Below, one piece after another: positions 21,440-35,809 of a stretch of DNA of 64,000 bases (the stretch's first letter is position 1; every line of letters begins with the position of its first letter). This DNA is from Gerris lacustris (taxonomy: Eukaryota; Arthropoda; Insecta; Hemiptera; Gerridae). The notes beneath the pieces are model-generated. The model saw nothing but the letters and a program-made list of their open reading frames with translations. It did no database searches and was not told the DNA's origin. A program made the position numbers and the translations under genes. The DNA lies in assembly GCA_951217055.1 (NCBI GenBank), contig OX578280.1, positions 48,549,882 to 48,613,881 of the forward strand. The letters are read 5' to 3'.

Positions 21440-24400
21440 GGCTTTAGCAGAAGTTGATTTTTTGGAAATGGCAATTTTAGAGGATACCAATTTTTAATTT
21501 TTTTTTTTTTTTTGTTTAGTACCTAAATTTTATAACCTAAATTTGACTCGCTTCCAGACAACCTAGAAAGCTAAACTTTGCCCAGATTATGTATTCCCAA
21601 CGATATTATACTAAAAAGTCATTAGGTAATTATTTAATTAACTAATATTAATTAATTACATAATTAATTTTTTTTCAAATCTTGTTACCTTAATGTTACT
21701 CTGTTCGCGACTACCTAGAAAGCTGAAACCTACATAGATGATGTATTTCATAATCAATCATTAGTTAATTAATTTGGAATTATTGTGTTAAGAAAATCTA
21801 TTAAGTTTCGTCAAAGATGTTTTGAATGTATTTGTTTGTTTTAAATATGTATTAAATATCCACCTTCGCTCTTGCGGGAAATGTTAAAAACGGGGTTGTA
21901 AGATTGAGGAAAACACTTAAAAACTTAAAGTAGATCCTCAAATACACGAAAAAAAATTTATTTTTACTTTTTTTAAAGTCTAATCGTCATAAAATCGTGA
22001 AAATCTTAGGCACCTCCGATAAATGTTCTGATTAAAGTATAGTTTTATATAAAAATATGTTTAAAAAGTTAACAATCATTAGGATAATTTTTCTAGTAAT
22101 AAAACACTTTCTATTTCCATATACTTATTAGCTTTAGCAATAATTTAGAATCAATATTTTAAAATTACAATTTGTTAAAAGAAGAATTAGTTAAAAAAAT
22201 TTGTAAAATGCTTATTGCTTAGAAACTTGTGCTGAAAAGAAAGAAAACCTAAATTAAAAGGAACTTAAAGTAAATTTACATAAAACGTTGGATTAATTCA
22301 TGGGGAAAATGAAAAATCTTGTAATTTAGAAAGTCGAGAAATTTATATTCTTTCAAGTAAGACATCTATAAAAAATCTTAGCGATAGCACTTTGAAACTG
22401 AATGCAAAAATTGCACCCTTTGCCATTTTTTATTAATGAAATTAAGTACTTAATTTCAATTGTTTATTTTTGCTCAACTAAACTTAATCTTTTGTATAAA
22501 CTTGGTAATTTAAGGACGAAGTTATAAATTATGTGAAACTTTATTGTTTAAATACTGTTTTAAGAAACCTCGATCAGAGATAACTTATCAAATTTCTTTA
22601 GAAGAATTATTGAAGTAGAACCCCCCCCCCCCAAAAAAAAACAATACCCTAAAAAATAGTTAAAGCTGGAAGGAAAAAAATTGTTTATTAACATTTAAAG
22701 CTGGAAGGAAAAGAGTAATTATCTTAGAGTTAAATTATTGTTTTGTCTCGACAAGCTTGTTTATTATCACTGTGTAAAAGATGAGAATTTATATTAAAGT
22801 CATAATCGATTGTTGGAAGCCAGAGTCTGGTTGGTTTTACTCAAAAACTAATAAATAATTTATTTGAAAGGCTAGAGGTGGGTGCCAAGTTTGCTGGAGG
22901 TGGCTGTGCTGAGGGTGAAGTGGTTTAGGAGATTCTTGGATTTCGTATGCCGTTCCACGCTCTTTGAGTGCTATTGGCAACCCTGCCATTTCAGAGTAAG
23001 GCCTTAGAGTGGAAAATTTACCGTATCCATTTGCCCCTACTCTAAATTATGTAGGTTTCGTTAGCTGAAAAGAAAAAAAGTTGGGTCAAGTATGTGCCTT
23101 GGACCCACATTGCAGCAGCTGTTGGCCGACCTACCTAACTTTACAACAAATTAATTCGCTGGAATAATCAACTGCATATTTTTATTTTTTTTTATCACTG
23201 TAAGTTATAATTACTGGACTATTTATAAATTATTATCTATCCAATGCAGGTCTCGCTGTAGTAGCTTTGAAAAGCCTAGTTTTCGTCTATCTCAATATTG
23301 ATTAATTATACTATAATTACTGTCAATTTCACTTTAATTTATAAGAATTCGGTTCTGATAGAGACCCTTTAAAATCTCTGACACAAACCTCCGTTTCGAG
23401 CTAATGCAGAAAGTCGAATACTACGATTTATTCACTTCATATTTTCCTTAGAATTACACTTATCTACTTCTATCTTACCTCGGTAGACGTGCTAGTTAAA
23501 ACAAATTATGCTGGTATTCTTAAATTTCAAGGTGGATCAATTAGTATTAGGGAAATGTATCATGATTGGATGAACTTTATGGTATTAGTTTTTCAAGTTG
23601 GACTTTGAGCAATGATTCAGCTTTTTAGTGTGTTTCTTTTTACAAATTTTTAGGAAAAATTCAACACTTTGAAAATTAAAAAGTTAAAATTGACTTACTA
23701 CTTAAGTGGATTAAATTCGACCTTTAAACTCATGGCCGAAACCTTGACCCTATTGTAGAAAAACCCAACTGCAATTATCTACGAGAGTTATACTAAGCCT
23801 TTAAGTCTTGGATGCCCAGTTTAGGATCAATATAGCCATACTGTAATTAGGGTAATGGCAGAGTTGTATCACCAAGCTGAACCTACTAATAGGTTATACG
23901 AGCTCCGTGTGAGACTTGGTCTACACCGACAGATTTTCCTCAACTTCACAAACTCTTTCACTCACTAATTATTAAAATTGGAAATTCAAACCTGACCCGG
24001 TAATCAAAGAATACCGTGTTGTTTCTCTAAACCATTCATTAGGACTTTAACCAGGAACCTAAACTTTAGACTGATGTGTATTTATTTATATATATATGTA
24101 ACTATCTAAACAGTAATTCAATATCAGTGCCTCGTGATGGGGGATTTACGCCCTTGACATCCCTTTCCAGGAAACTGTTTTAAAACGTTATTACCGGTTT
24201 TGGTTTGTCATTAGAAATTTACTGTCATTTAAATCCAATTTTCCTGTGTAGAATTTCACTTCATTGGGGTTTGATTTTTGATGTCTAGTAAGTTAAAGCA
24301 GGAAAAATATCAGGTGATCAACATGGATTAGTGTTGATACATGAAGTTCAAAATATATGGATTATCTTATTTAAATGTAAAACCTATTAATGCATTTTGT

Positions 24401-27030
24401 TGGAATAACAGAATTAGGAAGGGGCATATTCGACGTTCTTCTCTCATCCCCGATAATCTTCTCATTTTAGCCTGTTACCGCTATAATCACATTTAATTAT
24501 TCCTTAATTCCCTTAGACCATATTTAAGAATAAATTCCTTGCGTTGTCTAGAGTCTAGAGTATTCATTAACTTTATCGCTGAATGATCTCTCTTGAGCCA
24601 ATTTTTAACTCTATTGTGACAAGGTCATATTCTTTAGACAAACGCTCTCAAGTCTTATAATATTGTCATATGGGCGATGCGTAAATATTTAAATAAGACT
24701 GCGAAATAATATTATTTATAAGAAGTGTATGTGATTTAGTTCCTGCCGTGAACGTAGAGAAGGATCCTTCGGTCTCTAGGCAATGGTACTTGGCGGTGAT
24801 TATTCTAATAGTCTATGACTAATTCTGGTGGTGTTTGTAATGATGGTTGCAAGTTGGGTAGTATTCTGTAGTGTTTCTTCTTCTGGTGATGATGATTTCG
24901 TGATTGTTTGAAATGAGGTAAGGTGATTTTACGAGATGGGGGTTAGTGAAATAAAGAGCGTGACTGCGTAACTATACTTAACTTGCGCATTTAATGGCAT
25001 TCTGACACACGGAAGGATAAGGTCCATTTTACATGGGGATACGCAAATAGCCTAGGAAGTAGAAAGTAGGAGACACAACGACTAAGAGACTCAACATGTG
25101 TAATTTGGTGGTGCTACTCAGACGGATATACTCCAGTACCCGTGACTCTGCGAGATGCTGCAACTCGGAAATCTGGTAACTCTGCATGCAGGTCTGCCAG
25201 TCTCTCAGTTTCCTACCAAACGAGGCTTGTTTAACCTCGTGCTGCAATGAGTGAACAAGTGGAGATTTTCCCGTGCTGTATGATTACAGGCTTGAAGGAA
25301 TTTTTAATCCAATTGCTGTAATTCTTTTATTAGTTCAAAATTAGTTTTCTCTTGCGATTTGAAATCATAAAAGGTTGATATAAATAAAACCTATTTTCTT
25401 GTCACTTATTCATCCCTTCATCAAACAAAATACTAAGAATTGGTTCGGGGTTTTTTACAGCTAAAATTGATTTGAAATTCTAACATCAATCAATATATTA
25501 ATCACTTATTCATTGATTAGAAGTTAGGTTATGTTTGAAACTTTCATCTCTTACCCCCAAAAACTGTGTTTTATTGATTATTGACTGGATATTAATTTTC
25601 TGATGGCTTTCAATTCGCGTGCCTATGATAGATTGGAATGGGTTCATTATGAGTTTGGCTTTTGATATCATAAATGATAAAAATTTCAATTGCCATTGTT
25701 CTACACAATAGTAATTATAATATAAATACATTGTGCCCTTTCATTACAAACACATTAACTCTCACATGAAAACGAAAATTAAAAGGGAATAAATGTCAAA
25801 GTTAAACGAATCGATTCTTTGACCGTTTCATTATGACTATTACCTAAATATTACTGACATTTTTTAAAAAAATGAAAGTTATTTATTTATTCATTCGTAT
25901 TATGCTAATGGCAGTCATTAATTCAGGTTAATCGTCCTAGTAAAATTTACATTATTTTGAATGTATTATGTCTAGATTATGGTGCTGCGTTGTAATGTAA
26001 TAAAACAACCCTTGAAAGATATTCTTGGTTGAGGTTTGAGGTATATGCACCTTAAAAGAAACAACTATCGGTAGAAGGGGTAGCTTATTCCCATCATCTT
26101 TGCTTTGGATTCTGGAGGTTACAACAAGTACAATTTACTAGCTCAGAAGCGCGATATAAATTGGTAGATACTTAAATAAAGTTGTGTCTAACCGGTTAGA
26201 CAATGAATGGAAGCCGATTTACACAACTGATACAGAGGTATGCCAACCCCAGGGCCTTAAAACCCTCACGGTCTGTTGCGACAGGAGTAATCGGGGTGGT
26301 CTGTTGTTGTATAGAGGGTGATTCTTTAATGTAAAAATAATAAAATTTAGATAGGGCATTTCTAAATGGAACAAAAAAGGTTCCTATGGACCATACCTCG
26401 ATTTTTACTCGTTCAGTACTAATACCTACTTTTAAATTTTCAAAAAAAAAAAAAAAAAAAATCAAAAACTTCACACTTTTTTGTGAAAAACGTACTTATA
26501 TATTTTTTTCTATTTAAGCCAGAACACTATACAAAGTACTATTTTAAAGAGCTTAAATTCCCTTTGAAATGACTAATACATACGATCCAGTAGTTACAAG
26601 CTTTGATAAAAATAAAATGATTGTACGTGAAGTCTCACGAAAAAAAGGTTTCGTTGCTATTGTGAATATGAAATTATTAATCGGCAGAGGAACTGCCGAT
26701 AAAAGAAAATGAAAAATAAACGTAAAAACTTGAAAGAAAAAAAAAAGTGTTTTCCGAAAATTGCGGGAAAAATTAAATAATTTCCACGTGTTATCTACTC
26801 TTTAATACCTTTCATTTGATACCCACTCAACATTTAATAAAAACAAATCGCGTGACATGAATTATACGCCATTTTGGATTTGAACGGCTTATAATTTTGA
26901 GTTTGGTATACTTTTCACGAAGAGATCTTCGAAAAGATCTTTAATAATGCAAAGTTTCATGTTTTTATCTTTTGACTCAAAAGTTTGGAACCGTACAGCG
27001 TGACAGACAGAGAGACACAGAAAGTAAACT
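21440..27030. other. Intron, no gene recognised
   Basis: AT-rich with scattered moderately GC stretches (22870-23130 and 25030-25250) that I could not match to anything. Two related ~55-bp segments containing CCTAGAAAGCT occur at about 21546-21610 and 21700-21760. A C-run lies at 22620-22632. Confidence 0.45.
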
Positions 27031-27036
27031 ATAAGC

Positions 27037-27262
27037 CCGGGCGCACATTGAGACGGAGGCGACGCAGGGCAGAGCAGCACAGTTTTTTCAATCGCAGATT
27101 TATACGAAACCGCACGGATTGAGACTTGAGACGCAAAGCAGGCAGGGCAGTACTATATCACGCGTGGCCTACCCGACGCTAGTGGATCTGACGTCTAAAT
27201 CCGCGCTGGCTCCTGTATTTCTGCAGTTAAAAAACACTGTGCTGCCCTGCCCTGCGCTAAGG
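27037..27262. mobile_element. GC-rich palindromic MITE, copy 1
   Basis: Begins CGCACATTGAGACGGAGG with GCAGGGCAG modules and ends with their complements (CTGCCCTGCCCTGCGC). A central GAAACCGCACGGATTGAGAC and GTGGCCTACC recur in copy 2 at 49388-49604. Confidence 0.75.
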
Positions 27263-27264
27263 TT

Positions 27265-29612
27265 TTTTTTTTGTTTGTTTTACCATCTAATCCTAAAAAA
27301 TTGTTTGTTTTTAAAAAATATTTCGTTAAAATTTTGTCGTTCCATAACTACCTTATTTTATTAGTCACCGTATGTCTTAGATAAGCTTAAAAACTAGCCT
27401 ATTTCATTAGCTTTTATTTGATATAGCATCATATGCCATACTTAACTTAAGTATTATGGCTGTACTACCAAAAATTCATATAAAAGTCGCTTAAAAATTA
27501 GTTAAACATTTATTGAAAACATTGCGAACGCTCTTTGAAAACTCTTTTTTTAGCAGTATGGCCTTAATGTATATTTTAAGCATTGCTTATGTTATATTAA
27601 ATTAAAACTAATGAAATAGGCTAATATTTAAGCTTTTATTTTTTATTTAAAATCTATGGAATTACCATTTAATTATTTATCAATTTTATCTAGTAGATCT
27701 CCTACTTTATATAAAATGTATTCGTTCCTAAATAGTATAAAAGTTAGTATTTAAGAAACATTTATTATAATGAAAATATGGTTGTATGGCCGATAACATA
27801 TCGGCTACAGCCAATGCAAAAAAAAAAAAAAAGAAGTGAGGATTCAGTATAGAAAATCCCCAATGCAATCCCGGAGGAAAGAGGAATTTTCCTTGAGGAT
27901 TTCCTCTTCTTGTATGGTCGCCTTTACAGTGTTGACGATAACGTAAACACTGTTCTGTTAAGTCTATGTTACTGTATTTATTATCTTTTTTAGGTCATTA
28001 CTGAATATATCAGAATACATTTATATGAATAATGAATGTCTTTATATTATAGAAATCTACTGATATACATGTTAGTACATGCAAAAGTTTTATTTTAACA
28101 ATAACCAAATAAAAAAATTAAATTTAAATAACAATACTTATAAAACAATACAAAATAAATCGTAAAATTAAAATTTATATGACCAAGACAAAAAATATTT
28201 TTAACGAAAAATAGGTATAAAAAAAATATGATGTAGAATAGCAGGTTATATTTTATAATGAACCGTGTAGCAATAAATCAGAGAGGTTTAAAATTTAAAT
28301 GAGTTCCCATTTATAAGATTGATTTAACGTGCCACTGCTTTATTTCTTTGTCTAAGGGTAGAAATTCAGTAAAGTTATAACGGAGGTAATTATTTAACCT
28401 CTCTCTATGTGCATTGTACAATTATAGGATAATTTATCATAAAAGACTCTCTCTCCCCCCCCCCCCCCTTCAGAAAAAGTATTTATTTTATTTTATTTTA
28501 AAGGGTGTGGAGGAGGAGGAGGTATTCGCCCTTTACTGAAAATTCCAGCTCTATTCTCTCTTTCCTTTCGCTGCCATTTTGAAATAAAGCTGGCTTAATT
28601 CGCTAGGAACAAATTTATTCTTATAATTTAGCAGTAAATGGCGGCAATATTTCAGTCTAATTAACGGCCGAAGTGGGGCTTGTCCTCCTAATTTTATACC
28701 CTCTACTTTCTTAACAATGAAGAAGAAGGGAGAAAAAAGTAATGAGATGGCCTATGCAAGGAAATAAAAAGCTCGCAATTAAAACTTATCGCTCGAAAGC
28801 CTCGCACTTTAACTGTAAAGTAATGAATGTGAAAAATTATAAAATTTTATAAATATTGTAAACGGCATTTTTTTATATCCCTTAATCTCTGATTGACTTA
28901 AGTTTTTTGTTGTTTTTTTAGTCAAATTTAAGTGGTCAAAAATAAAATTTTAATCTTTTTTATCAATGTTTAACAGAAGGATGCTAATTTAACGGCTTTT
29001 AAAAAAAATAAATGCGAATTTCTGCTACTTCAGTTTTTTCCTGTATAAATAAAAAAAAATAAATAATAATAATATCATTTTTTCTTCCTTTTATATGCAG
29101 AAAACAAAGTTAAAATAATTTGTGTCTAACAATACTAAATTATTATTTGCATAGATCAAGTTGTTTTATTGTGAATACAATTAATTAAGAAACATAATTA
29201 ACTGAAAGAGAAATAATGCATATACTTATACTTTATTGGCTCGCCCAATGACTAACTTGTGGATGGCCACGTCTAACTGTCATAGAATCGTCATCGTCAT
29301 AGAATAGATAATAGATACTCGTATGCTCATTTACCTCAAATAGATCTTGATATAGGAGATAAGGGTTAAGGCTCTTTAAAGTTCATAGCTTCAGAAGTTG
29401 GTGTAGATTTTTATTTCACCTTTTTCCACATCTTTCCTTCCCTGTTGCACCCCGTTATGATACCAATTTAAAAACAAAACTAGTGCATTTTTTGTTTAAC
29501 TTCTTAAACTTTTTTTAATGCATTAAAAGTTTAACTTCTTTGAAGTCATAGTTTTTGCTGGTATCGATTAGGATTCGGGAGTTGTTAATGTTTTTGTTTT
29601 TTTAAATAACTA
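27265..29612. other. Intron, no gene recognised
   Basis: AT-rich noncoding sequence with a C-run near 28447-28468; nothing else supported. Confidence 0.45.
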
Positions 29613-29617
29613 CCTAG

Positions 29618-29880
29618 ATGGTGTGTGTTAAGTAGTTGTTTCCTCGATCTGTTTTATGCTATTACTGCTCATATAGGATCCAGAGATGTGATGTTTTAAG
29701 TAGCTGTTTTCACGATCTGTTATAAGCTAATTCTGCTCAGATAGGATCCAGAGATGTGATGTGTTAAGGAGCTGATTCCACGATCTATTATAGAATAATA
29801 CTGCTCAGATAGGATCGACAGATGCTATGTGTTAAGTAGCTTTTTTCACGATCTGTTATAAGCTAATACTGCTCAGATTA
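29618..29880 (+). repeat. 68-bp minisatellite, about four units
   Basis: The anchor CGATCT recurs every 68 bases (GATCT at 29646, 29714, 29782 and 29850), with TACTGCTCAGATAGGATC and TGTGTTAAGTAGCT modules. Units differ by point changes. Confidence 0.85.
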
Positions 29881-29884
29881 CAAT

Positions 29885-32200
29885 TTTAGAAAAGAAAAAA
29901 AAGTTCATCAATATGATGTATAGAAGTAAAATGAGAATAATAACTACTCATGTTGGGCTACTAAAGTACCATGCTTACTGCCTTAACAAGTCGTTGACCT
30001 CCTAGAGAAGGGGATGGGAATAATCGAAAATTGTCCTCAATTCCTTTATGCCTAAATCCCTATATTGGCTTGTGGTTGGGTAAGAGCTCAATCTTTTTAT
30101 TATTGAAATTGGAAAATATTACTTGGGAACAACTGTTTTTATTCTTTCGTGTTGGACATTTGTGTAAAAAAATTGAGATAACCTCTTTACAGTGGTATGA
30201 TTCTAGTTTATATAAATAAGACATTCAATAGGATTTTTTATTTCTTTTTCTTGACACATTAGTGGGGAAAAATCGTAGTTGTCATTAAAAAAAAAAAAAA
30301 ATAGAGGTAATGCTTAAAAGAGTATTTTATACTTTGAGAATATTTTACATCTGTAATCCACAAATTATAATTCTTATAAGGAATTGTTTTCTCAGCTGTG
30401 GTTTTAATTCCTTTAAAATGTGAAAATTATTTTGATTTTAAAGCAGAAGAATAACTTTTATTATCAATTCTATTATGTATATGGATATTTAATGACATGT
30501 GTATAGGTAATCAATTATTGAATTAAAAACCTTCTGAGCATTATTTTATCATTAATTTTACCTAAAGTTTATTTTTCCATTTGTACTTTCTAAAATGTAA
30601 CGATGTGGAAATAACAAGCAAAATGTTATGAATAAATAAAAATTTTAAATAAAAAAACAACAACATATTTTTCGGAAGTTTTAAATTATCATTTTCATTT
30701 GTCATAATGTCAGTGGAATGAAGTCGTACAGAAATACAAATAATAATTTGTTAATACAAATTACTCTATATTCCTCTGGTGTAATTTATTACTGTCTACC
30801 GAAAGTGAACCTTTTTTTAATCCTTTTACAATTTTAGGAGGCATTTCAATGACTAATGTATCAAAAAAAAATTTTTTACTTTTAATTTTTTTGTATGAAA
30901 AGTTTGTATTTTTGTATAAGTTATTGTTTTTGACTTTTTTTAAAGTATTCATTATTTCTTTGGAGTGTAGAGGGGACTCTTTTACCAACCTCACTAGTTC
31001 CTAAATTTCTACCCCTATTATTTGCTAAGTGTTATGTAGCCTCTTTTAAATTTATAGGATTATAAAAAAATATTTTTATATATTAATTTTTATATATTAC
31101 ATGTGTTTGGTTCTAAATTATAATAGATATAAAGTAATTACTATCACTAAGGTTGCTTCATAAATTGCTTTTAATAATAAATTTGTTCAACAGTAAATAA
31201 ACGTCAGAGTTAACAACGGATTTGCAGTAATATAAATTAATTTTATTTGTAAAAAAAGGTAGATGAACCTAATTAAGGGGAAGAATCTTTTACAGTTTAG
31301 ATTGCTTAAAGAGAACCAATACTGGGAAACCATTTAATACCATTTTCTGGCTGCAATTATTAACAATATACAAGTATTAGGTATCACCCAAATTATAGAG
31401 GTAATATTATAGGTCAATCATTATAAATTAAAGAGAATTTTAGAAATTGTTAGTTTGAAACAAATTAGTCCGATGGAAATATAATATTTATCATAAAGCT
31501 ATAGTTTATCAAATGAACTCCGAGAATTTAATTTTCAATCTGAAATAATCTATTATAGAGTTAACAACTGAAAAATGTCAGTAATTGAATGATTTAATAC
31601 ACGATTTAACTAAAAATAAGTAAACGTTTGAAACGCAGCTTCTATTTCTGGCTTTTTTTTAGTATATCTTTAAATTTCTTTGAGTAATATTTCATTTCAA
31701 AATATGCTGAACAGAACAGCTTGTTCAAATGTGTAATATGCACAAAGGAAGAAAAGGAGGTTAAGTTGAATCAACTTTCATCTCATACTGATAATGCATT
31801 TGAAAATATCATCATTTAACGTTTTACAAAGGGCTATTCTACACCATCGGTGTTTCTACTATCTCTTCTTTTATTCCAGAAGATGCTAAACAGGGGATTG
31901 TAGGTGTTGAGTTGAAAGGTCAGGACTTGCCGTGGGGAAAAACGTGATCGGATTTTTTAAGTCAGTATTTATCGAGGCAAAAAAGAAGAAAGAAAGAAAG
32001 AAGAAAGGGAAATTGTGCTTACAAGCAGGTTCCAGCCTCTTCTTCTGCTAAGCTGCCAAATAGGGTATCGATGAAAGAGGAAAAAAAATAAAAGAAACAG
32101 TAACGAAAAAAAGAAATAGAAATTCTGAAAAGGTATTATATGCAGCGGACATTTCAGAAACAATGTTTTGTTACACTCTTTCTCTTCTAATAAGAAACGC
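29885..32200. other. Intron, no gene recognised
   Basis: AT-rich. A Lys-rich 77-codon - strand frame (30761-30994) has no recognisable domain. Confidence 0.45.
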
Positions 32201-32207
32201 AAAGAAA

Positions 32208-32209
32208 TA

Positions 32210-32253
<44 letters not shown>

Positions 32254-32255
32254 TA
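32208..32255 (+). repeat. (AAT)n microsatellite
   Basis: About 14 AAT units with a single AAC interruption near the end. Confidence 0.9.
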
Positions 32256-32721
32256 ATATAAAATTAAATTATGTATAATTTAATAGCATATAAATTATTG
32301 AATGACTCATGTGAATGAGTTATTTGATCATGAATGAAAAGAAACTTCTCAAGATAAGGAGAAAGGCTACACCAATGCGAAAGTTAAAATGACTACTTCC
32401 ATACAAAAGTTAAGAATAAATACTACTCCAATAGCAAAAGCAACGAAGAAAGACTTCTCCCCTACAAAAGTAACTTTTTATTGTTCAAATTTTGGTAGGG
32501 AGACATAGCTAAATGTTATATCTTTACCCATTTCTGTATATTTTACTTTGCCACAAATTTAATATACTATATCAGCAATATGATACCGTTTTTGCACACT
32601 GCAATAAGCCACACAATTTGTGTGAGTGAAATACACCAAGAGATGTATCACGCAAGCATGGCTAGGAACTGTTCCATCATCAGTCGTTATGTCGTTAAGA
32701 TGTTGGCGTCTGCATCGTTTC

Positions 32722-32767
32722 GTCGCGTCCAAACCATCAGGATTCCCCCTGATAAGTTGGACGCGAC
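32722..32767. repeat. 46-nt GC-rich hairpin
   Basis: GTCGCGTCCAA (32722-32732) pairs with TTGGACGCGAC (32757-32767), and inside it CATCAGG pairs with CCTGATA-like sequence. It sits in a short GC-richer island (32570-32785) of unknown nature. Confidence 0.6.
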
Positions 32768-32789
32768 TACTATGACTAGTTGATATAAT

Positions 32790-34440
32790 TTATTTGGCTC
32801 TTTGTCTAACAGTTCTTCAGACTAAGTAAGATCATCTCTCCTGTATATAGAAGTGATCATTTTTTATTCTTATTTAAGTTCAGACGGGATAATGTTCCTT
32901 TGTCTAGCAGTGCTTTAGACTGAGGAAAATCTTTCTCTTGTGGTTACAATAATATTTTTAAAATAAATTAATTTAGCCCAATACACTCTTTCTAATTGTC
33001 CAATCGGCTTCGATTTTTTTTTTTTAACTGTTCCTTTTTACATTTGAAAATATTTTGATCTAGTAGTTGTTCGGTTTTAATTTTAATTTTTTTAAAATAA
33101 AAATACAGTAAATTTCCACTTCCACTTACGCTCTAACGGATAAATGTTAGAATATTGAGGATTATACGGACAGATGCGTTGCTAGGGTTTGTAGCGCCCA
33201 GGCAACGATCGACAACAAGCAAAAAAAGGTCTCTGAATTCAGTAATTTTGCGCCCCCACGAAACTGCGCCTAGAGACAGCTGCGTCCTCCCTTCCACTAA
33301 TACGCATAGAATAGCTAGAATCCTCCGAAATGGATGAACAAACTTCAAAATAACAACACAATTGGGAATTAAATGGAAATTTAGGATTGCGAGGACCAGT
33401 CTAAAGGTAATCTAAAACTTCGTATAGTTAAAGTAAAGGCTAGGTTTCGGCTGATCCTTAAAACTTGAAACTTCTAATATTTAATAGCAGTTACGATATA
33501 TTTTTGATATTATTTGATTTTTTAGCGAGATTTCTCAAAAGTTTTAAAGCAACATTAAGCAAAATACACATGAAATGTAATGTACTAATATGCTTTTCTA
33601 AACCATAAACTCAAACATAAGATTTACCTGATGCCCACGTTTTCCTCTACCCAAAAACAAATGTGGTCACATTTTCACCAAGCCCTTGAAGGTTTTGCGT
33701 GTAGGTTGTTTATTTGGGTGTGAATGGAATGCTCTATTCCCCAGGGCAGATTCAATGTTTGTTCCCTATGGGTTCTCCTCAGAGCGCATTTTATCAAAGT
33801 CCTATGTTATTTTGATGTGAATATCTCCAGGGTCGTTTAGTGTCATCTAAAAGGTGTCCTCTGTCTAGCCCCTTCTCTTGAATGTTCTGTGTTTAAGCCT
33901 TTTGTATTATGGAATGTCCTTTCCTGACGCTTATAATCCTTTTCCTTTCTCCAACCAACCTAAATCTTTAACCTTCCACCTTTTTTTTAAAAAAAAGAAG
34001 CTTAATACTTTTTTAATACATTAACTTAATATTTTATTTTTTTAGTAAGAAAAAAAGGATGCTTTAAGTTTTATATAAAATCTCTTTTCTGTTTTTCTAT
34101 CCTACTTTTCTTTAATTTTTTTTTTTTACCTTCCTATATTTCATATCTCAAACTTCTTTAATATCGTTTAAAAAGTGAAAAAAAAAAAAAAAAAAAATCA
34201 TTTCCAAAATACTTAGTACAACAAATTTGCAGTTTTACTAGTTTATTTTGTGTTTTTCTTACCTTTTCTTCTTTGCACACCCTTCTTTAGTAACAAAAGT
34301 TTTAAAGACATTGTTTAAAGTGGCCTCTACTAGGTAACAAATTATTTCTTTTCTTCTACTTTAATAATACCTTGTCTGTTCTAACAATTACATTTTTCAA
34401 GACCTTTGTAAAATTAATTGATTACACTTTTAACTTTTAT
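32790..34440. other. Intron with an unexplained GC island
   Basis: 33150-33350 is more GC-rich and open in a frame on each strand (60 and 71 codons), but neither translation resembles a known family. Possibly an old repeat. Confidence 0.4.
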
Positions 34441-34463
34441 ACATATATTTCAACTAGCCTTCA

Positions 34464-34535
34464 GGTTCATGCTAGGAATCAGTGGCTATTTATCAAATAG
34501 TTTCGTTTCCAAAGCCTTCATAGAAACATATTATC
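34464..34535 (-). repeat. CATGCTAGGAATCAGTGG repeat, copy
   Basis: Matches the right half of 51795-51945 in reverse, including the CAAAGCCTTCAT block. Confidence 0.6.
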
Positions 34536-35693
34536 AGCACAACATTATATATTCTTCTATCCATTACAAGGAATAAAATACCATGGAAATCACAGCTTGG
34601 AGTAGAAATATAAGTATGGGAAAGAGAAGATAAGCAAGACTGTCAAACCACTAAAAATTGAATTTTAAATGGTAGTTCTCCTAAAAACATAAACAAGAAT
34701 TTTAGAGGAAAGGAAAATAGGCTTCGGATTTGAAAATATTTGATAAGAGGACAGAGTAGTTAATTTATGCTTAAAAACCTCTCAGACTTCCCAGAAGATT
34801 CTAGAAATATTGGAAAGAGGGATGGAAAGAGAGAAGAGTATGGGAAAGAGAAGATAAGCAAGACTGTCTAAACCACTAGGACTATGATTCAGCACATACC
34901 GGATAATTATTATTTGAATGTTACGTTATTTATAATTTTTCACATAATTTTCTCAAACCATGTCAATTTTTAATATTCCTGAATATTTATTTTTCAATGT
35001 TACAATACTTTTTATTTATATACATTTACTGGTACTTCTTTAGATTGTTACTCTCAATGTTTTAGCGAATTTTCGAAGAAAATTCAGCTATTGCAATGGC
35101 TTAAAATTTTTATAATGCGAATTTTTGAAAATTTTCTCCATGGCAACTCCAGACGATATCTCACCCTGGTATGCACTTAAAAAATCCAATCGAATATTAA
35201 AATTTCAATAATATGGATGAGTTCGTTGGTCAGAATTTTCGGAGTCCATTTTGGGGTCACATTTGGACAATTTAGGGTCAAAACTAGCTTAAAAACGTTT
35301 GGGTTTTTCCATTTTACCCCCCCCCCCCCCTCATATAGAAATAAAAATATGACAAAGTGTACATAACAGCATTACTGTACTCTTAAATAGCTTTTCAACG
35401 ACATGCATCTTGAAGGGTATTATACCTACTATTTTAACTTTTATACCCCGTACCCTTGTGTACCTACCATTATTGTTTTTTTCATTTTCTGCAAAGCAGT
35501 ATCTTATTTTTTTAAATTTATTGTTTGTATCTTTTATAATACGCAGATTCCTTGGAAAATTCGCTCATTAAGTCATGGCGCACGACTGAACTTTTTTTTT
35601 AGATTATAAATGTCTTTGACTAAAATAACTATTAAGACAAAGAGAATGTTTAGCCCAATTTACTTTGGGACTTAGGGATCATTTTCTGATTTT

Positions 35694-35800
35694 ATAAGGG
35701 GAGTAACAGTCTAAAGATGAACATTCTGTAAACCTTCTTTAGATTATTACTCCCCTCTGTTTTTTTTTTTTAAAAAAAAGGGAGTAACAATCTGAAGAAG
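35694..35800. repeat. TTACTCCCC foldback MITE relatives
   Basis: AGGGGAGTAACAGTCTAAAG is followed by CTTCTTTAGATTATTACTCC, a T/A-rich loop and GGGAGTAACAATCTGAAGAA. The same arms form the 81-bp unit at 12776-12856. Confidence 0.65.
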
Positions 35801-35809
35801 TACCCATTT

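Noticed and set aside
30761..30994. Lys-rich 77-codon - strand frame
   Set aside because: No domain, no splice or promoter context; expected by chance in AT-rich DNA of this length.
31876..31945. Second neurexin exon after TTATTCCAG
   Set aside because: The open stretch is short, ends in a stop without a good donor, and does not resemble LNS sequence.
31969..32253. - strand frame with poly-Leu N-terminus
   Set aside because: The Leu run is a translated (AAT)n microsatellite.
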